Below are positions 10,033 to 19,462 of a DNA stretch of 64,000 nucleotides, piece after piece. The stretch lies in NCBI RefSeq assembly GCF_017571495.1, contig NZ_JAGETZ010000013.1, positions 62,001-126,000 on the forward strand. Direction: 5' to 3'. Position 1 is the first letter of the stretch, and the number at the start of each line of letters is the position of its first letter. Source of the stretch: Hymenobacter negativus. Its GTDB lineage: Bacteria; Bacteroidota; Bacteroidia; Cytophagales; Hymenobacteraceae. Made by a program: the position numbers and the translations under genes. The notes under the pieces are model-generated. The model was given only the letters and a program-made list of their open reading frames with translations. It made no database searches and was not told where the DNA came from.

Positions 10033-11268
10033 ATGCAGCTTTCCAATTCCCGTTCGCGCCTGGCGCTGACTGCCGGCCTGCTGGCCACGGCCGCTACGGC
10101 CCAGGCCCAGCTTGTGCAACACACCATCACTACGGCGGTGCCTATTCTGACGCTTAGTCCTGATGCGCGGGCGTCGGCGCTGGGAGAAGCCGGAGTAGCT
10201 ACATCACCTGATGCCAATTCTGCCTATTTCAATCCGGGTAAGCTTGGGTTTGTGCCGTATAAGTATTCGGTAGCTGCCTCATACTCGCCTTGGTTACGCA
10301 ACATCACCGACGACATGAGCCTGTCGTACCTCTCGGGCTATGGCAAGGTGGGCCAGCGCTCAGCCTTTGGTGCTTCGCTGATGTACTTCGACCTGGGTAC
10401 CATCGATTATCGCAATGGCAATAACCTGCCCCAAGGCTCCTTCAACCCCAAGGAGTACGCTATAACAGTTTCTTATGGTCTGCAGTTAACTGACAACTTC
10501 GGGGTCGGTGTCTCAGCACGCTATATCCGCTCCAACCTGGTGGGCACTGTGAACGGCAATGACGCCAAGCCGGGCAATGCTGCTGCTGTTGATTTAGGGG
10601 CTTACTATTCTAAGGATTTAACCATTGGAACCGGGCTGTACAATCTGGCCCTGGGAGGCTCGATTAGCAATATCGGCAACAAGATTACCTACAACGAAGT
10701 TGAGAGCCCGAGCTTCCTACCTACTACCCTGAAGCTGGGTACGGCTATCACGCGTGAGATTGACCAGTACAACAAAATCTCGCTGGTGTTTGACGCTACC
10801 AAGCTGCTGGTGCCCTCGCCCTACTATGAGGACCCCTACAACCCTGCCGACCCCATTCAGAAAGCGCGGGTAGACGCCACAAATGACAGTCGCAACAGAC
10901 AGGGCATCGTGAGTGGCATATTTAACTCGTTTAGCGACGCGCCCGGCGGTTTTAAAGAGGAGTTGCGTGAGATTAATCTCTCTACCGGTCTGGAATACAA
11001 CTACAACGACCTGCTATATGCCCGGGGCGGCTATTTCTACGAGGCAGCCGATAAAGGCGGACGTCAGTACGTGAGCCTGGGCCTGGGCGTGCGCTACCAG
11101 GTGTTTGGCATCGATGGTACTTACCTGGTGCCTACCGGCGACAACTCGCAGGCCAACCCACTGGCCCAAACCATTCGGGTGTCACTGCACTTCAATTTTA
11201 ACAAATTGTCGGAGGCCTTTGATGATAACGGTGCCGGCGGCACCAGCGGCGAAACTCCCTCAAACTAA
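10033..11268 (+). CDS. porV: Type IX secretion system outer membrane shuttle PorV (LptO)
   Basis: About 411 residues; ATG 10033 is preferred over 10012 because it directly precedes the signal peptide ending TAQAQ. The mature start, ITTAVPILTLSPDARASALGEAG, matches the PorV/PorQ family of 14-strand FadL-like barrels. PorV collects folded cargo from the translocon and presents it to PorU. The adjacent porU gene supports PorV rather than PorQ or PorP. The body shows repeated beta-strand alternation, and the protein ends LRVSLHFNF-like, a typical terminal strand, before a short acidic tail. It is probably co-transcribed with porU. Confidence 0.93.
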   Translation: MQLSNSRSRLALTAGLLATAATAQAQLVQHTITTAVPILTLSPDARASALGEAGVATSPDANSAYFNPGKLGFVPYKYSVAASYSPWLRNITDDMSLSYLSGYGKVGQRSAFGASLMYFDLGTIDYRNGNNLPQGSFNPKEYAITVSYGLQLTDNFGVGVSARYIRSNLVGTVNGNDAKPGNAAAVDLGAYYSKDLTIGTGLYNLALGGSISNIGNKITYNEVESPSFLPTTLKLGTAITREIDQYNKISLVFDATKLLVPSPYYEDPYNPADPIQKARVDATNDSRNRQGIVSGIFNSFSDAPGGFKEELREINLSTGLEYNYNDLLYARGGYFYEAADKGGRQYVSLGLGVRYQVFGIDGTYLVPTGDNSQANPLAQTIRVSLHFNFNKLSEAFDDNGAGGTSGETPSN

Positions 11269-11292
11269 CGCCTCCTTTTTTAGTTGCACCAC

Positions 11293-11322
11293 AGCTCCCC
11301 TTCTCGGTTGAGGAGGGGAGCT
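11293..11322 (+). terminator. Hairpin after porV
   Basis: A 13-bp stem (one G:T pair) with arms at 11293-11305 and 11310-11322 closes over a GGTT loop. No clear T-run follows, so it may be a weak or factor-dependent terminator. It overlaps an alternative TTG start of the next gene, which argues for that gene starting at ATG 11337. Confidence 0.5.
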
Positions 11323-11336
11323 TGCTATTACCGCTT

Positions 11337-12638
11337 ATGCTTACTGCTTCTTCCATGCTCGACCGTACCATTGCCCCACCCGTGCAGCCGCTGGCCCGAG
11401 TGGAACTGCCCGCTGCCGATGTGCAGGTGCTGCCCGGCGGCGCCCGCCTCCATACACTGGCCAACGATGCCCAGCCCGTAGTGCGCCTGCAAGTGGTGTT
11501 CCGGGCCGGCAAAATAGCCGAGTCCCAGCCAGGGCTGGCTTCCCTCACGGCTCGCATGCTGCTGGAAGGCACTACCACCCGCACTGCCCGCCAGATTGCC
11601 GACGAAGTAGCTTTCTACGGTGCTTCGCTGGAATGCGACGCTGGCTTCGACCGCTCCACGCTTACGCTGTATTGCCTTACCCGCCACTTGCCCACGCTGC
11701 TGCCGCTGGTGCTTGATGTACTAACTAATCCTGCCTTCCCGGCGGCCGAGTTGGAGCAGCTAAAAACCCGTACCATTCAAAACGTACGCGTAGAGCGCAA
11801 AAAGACCAGCTATTTAGCCTCCGAGCGCTTCAATGAGCTAACCTTCGGGGTCGATACGTCCTACGGCCGAGCCTTCGATAGCGCCGCCTACCAAGCCCTG
11901 ACGGTTGAAGAAGCGCAGGCTTTCCACCAGACTGCCTACGCATTCAGCAACGCTGAGATTTTCCTCTGCGGAGATGTTGCTGCTGAGCAGGAACTGGTAG
12001 CAGCAGCTTTTAGAAATGACACAATGACCGCGCCTGCACTCAATACTGTTGTGCCAGTAGCTGAAGCCGCGCCAACCGCCACCCCCGACCGTGTGGCCGT
12101 GGCCGGCAGCTTGCAGGCTTCTATTCGGATGGGGCGGCGCTGGCCCAGCCCTAAGCACCCCGATACTCACCGCCTCAAGCTGCTGGTGAGCGTGTTGGGT
12201 GGTTATTTTGGCTCGCGGCTAATGCGTAATATCCGGGAAGACAAGGGCCTGACGTATGGCATTTACGCCAGCGTAGCTCCGCGTGAGTTCGGTACCTCGC
12301 TTGTTATCGGCACCGATGTGAAGGGCGAAAGCGCCGGCTTCGCGGTGAGCGAGATTGAAGGAGAGCTTCGCCAACTGCAGGAAGAACTGATTCCAGCTGA
12401 AGAGCTGGAAACGGTGAAGAACTACATCCTGGGCAAATTTGCTAATGAGCTATCCACTGTTTTTGAGCAGTGCGATAAATATAAAAACATCATTTTTCTG
12501 GACCTGCCAGCTGATTATTACACCCAATTTGTGCAGCAAACTGAATCGGTCAGTGCTGAGACATTACGTGAGTTGGCGCGGGAATACCTCACGCCGGCCG
12601 ATATGCAAATTGTCATTGCCGGGCCAGCAGGGGAGTAG
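11337..12638 (+). CDS. M16-family peptidase-like protein lacking the zinc motif
   Basis: About 433 residues with both M16 lobes. In M16 enzymes the first lobe carries HxxEH; here the corresponding helix (after VFRAGKIAESQPGLASLT) reads LTARMLLEG and has no histidines, so zinc cannot bind as in the family. The second lobe keeps the SRLMRNIREDKGLTYGIYAS stretch, including the conserved Arg/Tyr that contact substrate. This is the pattern of the non-catalytic partner in heterodimeric M16B proteases. The usual catalytic partner is not adjacent. No signal peptide is visible. It probably acts as a subunit or substrate-binding protein. Confidence 0.85.
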   Translation: MLTASSMLDRTIAPPVQPLARVELPAADVQVLPGGARLHTLANDAQPVVRLQVVFRAGKIAESQPGLASLTARMLLEGTTTRTARQIADEVAFYGASLECDAGFDRSTLTLYCLTRHLPTLLPLVLDVLTNPAFPAAELEQLKTRTIQNVRVERKKTSYLASERFNELTFGVDTSYGRAFDSAAYQALTVEEAQAFHQTAYAFSNAEIFLCGDVAAEQELVAAAFRNDTMTAPALNTVVPVAEAAPTATPDRVAVAGSLQASIRMGRRWPSPKHPDTHRLKLLVSVLGGYFGSRLMRNIREDKGLTYGIYASVAPREFGTSLVIGTDVKGESAGFAVSEIEGELRQLQEELIPAEELETVKNYILGKFANELSTVFEQCDKYKNIIFLDLPADYYTQFVQQTESVSAETLRELAREYLTPADMQIVIAGPAGE

Positions 12639-12662
12639 TATTACAGCTTGTTTGAATTGAGG

Positions 12663-12751
12663 CTGCCATGCTGAGCAGCGCGAAGGACCTCGTCACGTTG
12701 AAACAAATCGTTCCAACGTGACGAGGTCCTTCGCGCTGCTCAGCATGGCAG
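12663..12751. repeat. 89-bp perfect palindromic repeat (TGCTGAGC family)
   Basis: Arms of 38 bases (12663-12700 and 12714-12751) are perfectly complementary and enclose a 13-base loop. The arm begins CTGCCATGCTGAGCAGCG, sharing the TGCTGAGC core with the copies at 29046, 30671, 32661 and 52471. It sits between convergent genes and may also end transcription. Confidence 0.85.
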
Positions 12752-12762
12752 TTGCTTTATCG

Positions 12763-14142
12763 TTAGCCGCCTACCGGGGCCTGAATAGCCGGCGGTGTAG
12801 CATTATACTCAGCCGTGGCAGTGCGATGCTCGGCCGTTTTCTTACCCTTGTCGTCCTTCATGTCCTTGCGGCTGAAAGGCCGGATGATGAGCCGCAAGGC
12901 TTGGTCGGTGCTGAAGTAACTGAAGGCCCAGTCCACAAATGCTACCACTTTGTTGCGGAAGCCTACCAGCGTCATCAGGTGCACAAACAGCCACGTCAAC
13001 CATCCAAAAAAGCCGTTGAAGTGGACGTTCTTTGGTAGGTCCACTACAGCTTTGTTGCGGCTCACAATGGCCATTGAGCCCTTGTTGTTATACACGAAGT
13101 CGCGGGGAGTTTCGCCACGCAGCAGTCGTTGGAGGTTGTTGGCGAGATGGTCAGCGTGCTGTTGAGCCACCGGCGCCAGCATGGGCAGCCCCTTGGGCAT
13201 GTCGTCGGTTACCATGTTGGCCACGTCGCCGATGGCGAAAATGTTAGACTGGCCCTGCACCAAGTTCCAGCTATTCACCGTGATGCGCTTGTTGCGGGTG
13301 ACGGCTTCGGCGGGTAGGCCGGGCACTTCGGCACCGTTCACGCCGGCAGCCCACACCAGGTTTTCAGTTGGAATAAACTCGGTATCGGAGAAATAAGCTT
13401 TGCCGTCCTCGTAGCGCTTGATGGACGTATTGAGTTTCACCATTACCCCCAACTCATCCATATAGCGTTTGGCATCGGCTTGTGAAGCCGGCGACATTGG
13501 CCCAAGTAGGGCCGGACCGGCTTCAACCAGAAAAATCTGCATGGCTTGCAGGTCGAGTTCCGGGTAGTCTTTGGGCAGCACGTGCTTGCGCATTTCGGCC
13601 AGTGAGCCGCTGATTTCTACCCCGGTGGGGCCTCCACCTACTACCACTATATTCAGCAAGGCCTGCTTTTCAACCGGGTCGCTGGTAAGCAGGGCTTTTT
13701 CGAAATTCTGGAAAATGAAGCTGCGCAGATTCAGGGCATTGGGAATGCTCTTGATTTGCATCGCATTACGCTCGATGCTTTCCAAACCGAAGAAGTTGGT
13801 GAGCGAGCCGGTGGCCAGTACCAGGTAATCGTATTTGATATCGCCTACACTGGTTGTCAGCATATTGGTGGCAGGGTCTACGCGCTGCACGTCGGCCATG
13901 CGGTAGAAAAAGTTGGTCTGGCCCGCGAAAATCTTCCGAATCGGGTACGCAATGCTGTCTGCCTCCAGGGCTCCGGTGGCTACCTGGTAGAGCAGCGGCT
14001 GGAAGTTATGATAATTGTTGCGGTCGACGACGACCACTTGCACAGGTGCATGGCGCAGGGCTTTTGCCAAACGCAGGCCACCAAAACCACAGCCGACAAT
14101 GACAACACGGGGCTTATCCGAAACGGGAAGGTTGGTATCCAT
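12763..14142 (-). CDS. ndh: Type II NADH:quinone oxidoreductase (NDH-2)
   Basis: About 459 residues. It transfers electrons from NADH to menaquinone at the inner face of the membrane without proton pumping. Two Rossmann motifs are clear: VVIVGCGFGGLRLAKAL near the N-terminus for FAD and IVVVGGGPTGVEISG mid-protein for NADH. The AIGDVANM segment is the second FAD contact. A C-terminal amphipathic and hydrophobic region (WLTWLFVHLMTLVGF) is the membrane anchor typical of the family. ATG 14142 is chosen; an in-frame ATG at 14169 would add nine residues and lies within a small inverted repeat (AGTTGA-TT-TCAACT, 14158-14171). Monocistronic. Confidence 0.92.
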   Translation of the reverse strand: MDTNLPVSDKPRVVIVGCGFGGLRLAKALRHAPVQVVVVDRNNYHNFQPLLYQVATGALEADSIAYPIRKIFAGQTNFFYRMADVQRVDPATNMLTTSVGDIKYDYLVLATGSLTNFFGLESIERNAMQIKSIPNALNLRSFIFQNFEKALLTSDPVEKQALLNIVVVGGGPTGVEISGSLAEMRKHVLPKDYPELDLQAMQIFLVEAGPALLGPMSPASQADAKRYMDELGVMVKLNTSIKRYEDGKAYFSDTEFIPTENLVWAAGVNGAEVPGLPAEAVTRNKRITVNSWNLVQGQSNIFAIGDVANMVTDDMPKGLPMLAPVAQQHADHLANNLQRLLRGETPRDFVYNNKGSMAIVSRNKAVVDLPKNVHFNGFFGWLTWLFVHLMTLVGFRNKVVAFVDWAFSYFSTDQALRLIIRPFSRKDMKDDKGKKTAEHRTATAEYNATPPAIQAPVGG

Positions 14143-14297
14143 AGGGACCACAGATTGAGTTGATTTCAACTGATTAAACAGATTTCTGTGGTTTCGGGTT
14201 GGCTATTTGCTCGAATTACTTGTGTTTGTGGTTGAGCTAATTAGGCCGATTTATCAGTCGCTTCGGCACCAGGCTGGCAGCACCGAGGCGGGCATAA

Positions 14298-14328
14298 AAA
14301 AGGTCGGCTCTTCGCGGGCCGACCTTTT
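14298..14328 (-). terminator. Rho-independent terminator of the CarboxypepD-like gene
   Basis: An 11-bp stem, AAAAGGTCGGC with GCCGACCTTTT (14298-14308/14318-14328), is followed on the reverse strand by a run of T. It lies 33 bases after the stop of the gene at 14361. Confidence 0.85.
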
Positions 14329-14360
14329 CCTGGTAGCTGGCTAAGCCGCTAAGCCTGTGC

Positions 14361-15053
14361 TTAGTAATCGTCGTCGCTGGCCTTCTTTTTGAACTCGCCT
14401 TTCTTCACCTGCTGAATCAGCTGCAGCCAGCTGAAGGGGTTGAGCAGGGGGTTGTTGGAGTATTGGTTGGGGGCAATGCCCATCTTGCGGTCGTAGTCGT
14501 ACTGCTGGGTACTCATGGTTTGCCGGAAGTTGGCCACGGCGCCCATCGGCTGCGTCCGGAAAATCTTGTTCATGAGTTCCTGGTTCAGGTTGTCGGCTGC
14601 CGCGCTGCCGCGCTCGGTGGGCAGGCGCAGGGCCAGGAAGGCTTTTTTGAAGTCGCGCTCAGTAGTGTAGGGGAACACGCGTACTTCAGGTAGTACCGTG
14701 GCATCTTCCTTCAACTGGATGATGACGGAGTAGCTCAGGCGCTGGAAATCCTTGGGGATGACGATGGTTTGGTTGGCGTAGCCCAGCGAGCGAATCACGA
14801 TGCTGTCGCCGGCCAGCACGGCCATTGAGAAGTAGCCGTAGGCGTTAGAGGTGGTGCCGCGGCCGGCCTTGGGCACGTAGATGGTGGCGCCCGGCACGCC
14901 CAGCAGGCTGTCGCCGGTGGCGACAATGCCCGTGAACTGGACAATTTTGCGCTTGCCCTGGGCGTGTGCGGCCGGTGACGCCAGCAACAGCCCGCCTAGC
15001 ATAGCCAGCGCGAAAAACAGAGGAAAGCAACGAAGGCGCAAAGAATCAGGCAT
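14361..15053 (-). CDS. CarboxypepD_reg-like domain protein, exported
   Basis: About 230 residues from ATG 15053, which begins a signal peptide ending PAAHAQG. The frame extends upstream, but that part overlaps the divergent promoters and the ArsR gene. Residues about 28-115 form a carboxypeptidase-D-regulatory-like beta-sandwich: GIVATGDSLLGVPGATIYVP, then a glycine-rich GRGTTSNAYGYFSM, then SLGYANQTI, as in the N-terminal domains of TonB-dependent receptors. The remainder is polar and ends KKKASDDDY. No barrel follows, so it is a stand-alone periplasmic or surface protein. The function is unknown. Confidence 0.8.
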   Translation of the reverse strand: MPDSLRLRCFPLFFALAMLGGLLLASPAAHAQGKRKIVQFTGIVATGDSLLGVPGATIYVPKAGRGTTSNAYGYFSMAVLAGDSIVIRSLGYANQTIVIPKDFQRLSYSVIIQLKEDATVLPEVRVFPYTTERDFKKAFLALRLPTERGSAAADNLNQELMNKIFRTQPMGAVANFRQTMSTQQYDYDRKMGIAPNQYSNNPLLNPFSWLQLIQQVKKGEFKKKASDDDY

Positions 15054-15071
15054 GTTCAAGGGGCAGGAAGA

Positions 15072-15079
15072 CAAATATA
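15072..15079 (-). promoter_or_regulatory. -7 promoter element of the CarboxypepD-like gene
   Basis: The reverse strand reads TATATTTG, a perfect TAnnTTTG, 18 bases before ATG 15053. No matching -33 TTG is obvious. Confidence 0.5.
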
Positions 15080-15103
15080 CGGCGCCGGGTTCGGGGCCGA
15101 TGG

Positions 15104-15111
15104 TAACTTTG
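15104..15111 (+). promoter_or_regulatory. -7 promoter element of the ArsR gene
   Basis: TAACTTTG matches TAnnTTTG exactly and lies 42 bases before the ArsR ATG. It is 24 bases from the opposing -7 box at 15072, so the two genes are divergently transcribed from a compact control region. Confidence 0.5.
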
Positions 15112-15153
15112 GACGGAAAGTAGGACGGGCAAACTTCCATTCCCAGACAGCAG

Positions 15154-15543
15154 ATGCGCTTGAAACATTTCACGGTTGCTTTTGGGCAGCAACTTTTTAA
15201 ATCATTGGGTGATGAAAGCCGGGTTCGCATCCTGCATTTGCTGCTGCGCAATCGGGAAATGGTGGTAGCTGACCTGGAGCAAGTGCTGGACTTTACCCAG
15301 ACCAAAACCAGCCGGCAATTATCGTACTTGAAGAATGCAGGTTTGGTGAACGTGCGCCGGCTCGACAACTGGATGTACTACTCGCTTAAGGAAGAGACGG
15401 CCGAATTGCTCCAGCAGTTGCTGGGCTTTATGGAGAAAGACCCACAGCTGCTGCACGACCAGCAGATTTACCAAACCCTGTGGTCGAACCGCGAGCTGGC
15501 CGCGTATAAGCTGCAAAACCGCCACTGGCACGGACCAGTGTAG
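15154..15543 (+). CDS. ArsR-family winged-helix regulator
   Basis: 129 residues. The fold is recognisable from FKSLGDESRVRILHLLL, the ArsR N-terminal helix, then a helix-turn-helix in VVADLEQVLDFTQTKTSRQLSYLKNAG and a wing around VNVRRLDNWMYYSL. ArsR regulators dissociate from DNA on binding metals or other effectors. The CVC metal site of ArsR/SmtB is absent, and no cysteine is seen in the protein, so a non-metal signal is more likely. The [2Fe-2S] gene follows 69 bases downstream, and the CarboxypepD-like gene is divergent; either could be a target. Confidence 0.9.
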   Translation: MRLKHFTVAFGQQLFKSLGDESRVRILHLLLRNREMVVADLEQVLDFTQTKTSRQLSYLKNAGLVNVRRLDNWMYYSLKEETAELLQQLLGFMEKDPQLLHDQQIYQTLWSNRELAAYKLQNRHWHGPV

Positions 15544-15612
15544 GGGTTTGTTAGGTTAATAAATAATGTCGACTATGCTTAGCATGACGTTCAGTTTCAT
15601 ATTCCGCATCAC

Positions 15613-15933
15613 ATGAGTGAAGTTCGCCGCCTGTTTGTGTGCACCAACCAGAAATCTGGGGTAGGCGAGGACGTGGCCAAAGCCCTGAAAAAAGAGTTGA
15701 AGATTCAGGGGTTGAAAAAGCTGCTCACTGGAGGCGAGAAGCAGCGCGTACGGGTGCAAACCTGCAACTGCCTTGACTTGTGTAAGCAGTGTAAGAAAGG
15801 GGCTGGCGCGGCGCTCATTGTATATCCGGAGGGCACCGCTTATGGCAACGTGCGGCCTGGCGATGCTACTGAAATAGTAGCCGAGCACCTTGGACGTGGC
15901 CACGTAATAAAGCGCCTGCGCATCGACCATTAA
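15613..15933 (+). CDS. Thioredoxin-like [2Fe-2S] ferredoxin family protein
   Basis: 106 residues resembling the thioredoxin-like [2Fe-2S] ferredoxins: RRLFVCTNQ supplies an N-terminal cysteine, and VQTCNCLDLCKQCKKG supplies the remaining ligands before the characteristic IVYPEGTAYGNV strand. The second cluster has four cysteines within ten residues, more than the usual two, so the ligand set cannot be fixed by eye. It probably transfers electrons in the cytoplasm. It may be read together with the upstream arsR gene; the 69-base gap contains a tiny palindrome (15575-15585) that looks like a remnant of the TGCTGAGC repeat. Confidence 0.8.
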   Translation: MSEVRRLFVCTNQKSGVGEDVAKALKKELKIQGLKKLLTGGEKQRVRVQTCNCLDLCKQCKKGAGAALIVYPEGTAYGNVRPGDATEIVAEHLGRGHVIKRLRIDH

Positions 15934-16060
15934 GTCAGTGCACGCAAGCATTCACAACCTGAGAAACACCATTTGCCTGCCGTTGGCTGTCCGTATTCCA
16001 ACCGTAAAGCGATGCAATCCGTTGATAGGATAATTCATCTGCTTTTCACCCCACCGCTCC

Positions 16061-17317
16061 ATGCGCTTTTCTCTTGCAGCCCTGCTTCTGACCGGGCTGG
16101 CCTTCACTGCCGCCGCTACGCCGGTTGCCCCTCCCGATTCCGCTTCCACTACTCCCGGCGCTGGCCTTGCGCCATTGTCGACCCGAATGCCAGCCCGTGG
16201 GCCGCAGTCCTTCGGTCAGATTGGTAAGAACAAAACGCTGACGCTACTGCCCATCCCGGTGCTGTTTTACCAGGCCGAAACTGGGCTGGGCTATGGCTTA
16301 GGCGGCTTGTTGAGCGGCCGTTTTTCGGCTGATACCCTCACCCGACCGTCCAACGCCCGCGTCCAGTACTGGACTACCACCGAAGGACAGTCGCTTATTC
16401 AGCTAGTGCACACGGTGTACACGCCGGGCGAAAAGTTCTACCTCAACGGTGAAATCAGCGCCTACGACATTCTGCTGTACTACTATGGCAAGGGCGCAAA
16501 ATCTGCCAGCGCCAACGAGTCAGAAACAGAGTACAAGCTGTTCATTATTAACCAGCGGCTGCAGAAGCAGATTGCGCCAAAGCTGTTTTTTGGCGCCCAA
16601 TACCGCTACACCAAAATCACGGGTGTGAGCAGCCCCGCTACCAATACCGACAACAACGCCACCAGCGTGTTCTATACCGACCCGCGCATGACGGAGCGCG
16701 AGCGGCAGAATACCCAGATTTCCGGCCTCGGCCCAGTTATCACGTATGATACCCGCGACGTGCCGCTGGCGGCTTTCCACGGCAACCTGCTAGACTTTGG
16801 AGCCACTTTCAATGGTACGGGCCTGGGCTCCGACTACCGCTTTGTGCGCTACCAACTCGATGCCCGTCACTTCCAACCCATTGGGTCCAACAACACCATT
16901 CTGGCAGCGCAGTTTCTTGGGCAGTTCCACACCGGCGATGTGCCGTTTCGCGAGCTGGCCGGCATCGGCGCTAACTTAGGCGGCACACTCTACAATAACG
17001 CCAACCTATTGCGTGGCATCTACGAGCAGCGTTTCCGCGACAGGCAGATGATTATGTTTCAGGCCGAGCTTCGCCAGAAGCTGTTCCCCAACTCCGACAA
17101 CGAATGGCTGAGGCGGTTTGATGGCGCCATCTTTGGCGGTGTGGGCAACGTGAATCAGTACATCGATAAATTCAACATCGGTGACACCAAGTATGCCGGT
17201 GGCGCGGGTATCCGCTTCAACTTTATCCGGCGCGACCGGGTGAATCTGCGCCTCGATTACGCGGGCGGTACCGGCAGTGCGCCGGGCATTCTGTTTGCCA
17301 TAGGCGAAGCTTTCTAG
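16061..17317 (+). CDS. Omp85-superfamily surface antigen barrel (BamA/TamA-like, no POTRA)
   Basis: 418 residues with a signal peptide (MRFSLAALLLTGLAFTAAA). After a short proline-rich linker, the protein is a beta-barrel: PIPVLFYQAETGLGYGLGG resembles the opening strand of the bacterial surface antigen domain, and GPVITYDTRDVP is the characteristic conserved turn. The end, RVNLRLDYAGGTGSAPGILFAIGEAF, fits the final strands. At this length no POTRA domains are present, so it is unlikely to be the essential BamA. It acts in the outer membrane; the substrate is unknown. A strong terminator follows. Confidence 0.85.
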   Translation: MRFSLAALLLTGLAFTAAATPVAPPDSASTTPGAGLAPLSTRMPARGPQSFGQIGKNKTLTLLPIPVLFYQAETGLGYGLGGLLSGRFSADTLTRPSNARVQYWTTTEGQSLIQLVHTVYTPGEKFYLNGEISAYDILLYYYGKGAKSASANESETEYKLFIINQRLQKQIAPKLFFGAQYRYTKITGVSSPATNTDNNATSVFYTDPRMTERERQNTQISGLGPVITYDTRDVPLAAFHGNLLDFGATFNGTGLGSDYRFVRYQLDARHFQPIGSNNTILAAQFLGQFHTGDVPFRELAGIGANLGGTLYNNANLLRGIYEQRFRDRQMIMFQAELRQKLFPNSDNEWLRRFDGAIFGGVGNVNQYIDKFNIGDTKYAGGAGIRFNFIRRDRVNLRLDYAGGTGSAPGILFAIGEAF

Positions 17318-17412
17318 CCTTCGGCTAGGTAAACCAATCTGACCCAGCAACGCACTGCATGGAATTGGGGCCGGCAGCTAGCGTACCCAGATACGAGTAA
17401 CTCTGATAGTAG

Positions 17413-17442
17413 AAGCTCCTCCGGAAACGGAGGAGCTTTTTT
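17413..17442 (+). terminator. Rho-independent terminator
   Basis: An 11-bp perfect stem, AAGCTCCTCCG/CGGAGGAGCTT, with a GAAA tetraloop is followed by TTTT. It ends transcription of the barrel gene at 16061. Confidence 0.92.
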
Positions 17443-17742
17443 GTGTACAGGTTGGTCTGGAGAAACCCGGCAGAAAGGCTGTGTATGGAGTAGAATCAAA
17501 GCAGGATTTTTCAGGAATATATTACTAGTAGTTCTGCAAACGATTCCGGTGATTCAGATTGAAGGAAAAAACTTGCTGTTATTTCTCTAAAAACCACTTG
17601 TTTTTTATCCGCTAGCAGAATTGGAAGACGGATGCGAAAGCAGCGTGCAAAAGGCCTTGTCACGTTACGTATGGCGTGTGCCGTAAGTGTATATGAGGGT
17701 AGCAGCTATGCGGCTATGCTGTGGCTAAGTGGTTTTTAGGGC
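17443..17742. other. Non-coding spacer, nothing recognisable
   Basis: About 300 bases, more AT-rich than the surroundings, lie between the terminator at 17413 and the promoter at 17743. I see no convincing open frame, repeat or RNA structure. Confidence 0.5.
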
Positions 17743-17774
17743 TTGCGTTTCAAAAAACCAGGTGGGTATATTTG
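17743..17774 (+). promoter_or_regulatory. Bacteroidetes-type promoter for the GH16 gene
   Basis: TTG (17743-17745), 21 bases, then TATATTTG (17767-17774). The -7 box is perfect and the spacing is within the usual range. The untranslated leader would be about 170 bases, long enough for post-transcriptional control. Confidence 0.6.
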
Positions 17775-17950
17775 GTCAGTTCCGCTCTCCGCTTTGAACC
17801 CTTTTTGAGGGTTTTGCGCGCCGGTTTCCGGCATTCGAAGCGGCTGACCAGACTGCAGCTGGTCACCGTTTGGTAGCGCCTGCAACAGGGATGATGCCGC
17901 GGAAGAGCGCATCTGTCCGTTCATACCAACCTCACTAAAACCCACCTTCG

Positions 17951-19384
<1,434 letters not shown>

Positions 19385-19388
19385 CGTG

Positions 19389-19424
19389 AAAAGAGGAGCG
19401 GGCGCAGCCTGCTCCTCTTTTTTT
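19389..19424 (+). terminator. Rho-independent terminator after GH16 gene
   Basis: An 11-bp stem, AAAAGAGGAGC/GCTCCTCTTTT, with an 11-base loop runs into a T-tract. Confidence 0.92.
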
Positions 19425-19462
19425 AGCTTCAACCATTTTCACTCCTTTCCCTTCCAAAACGC

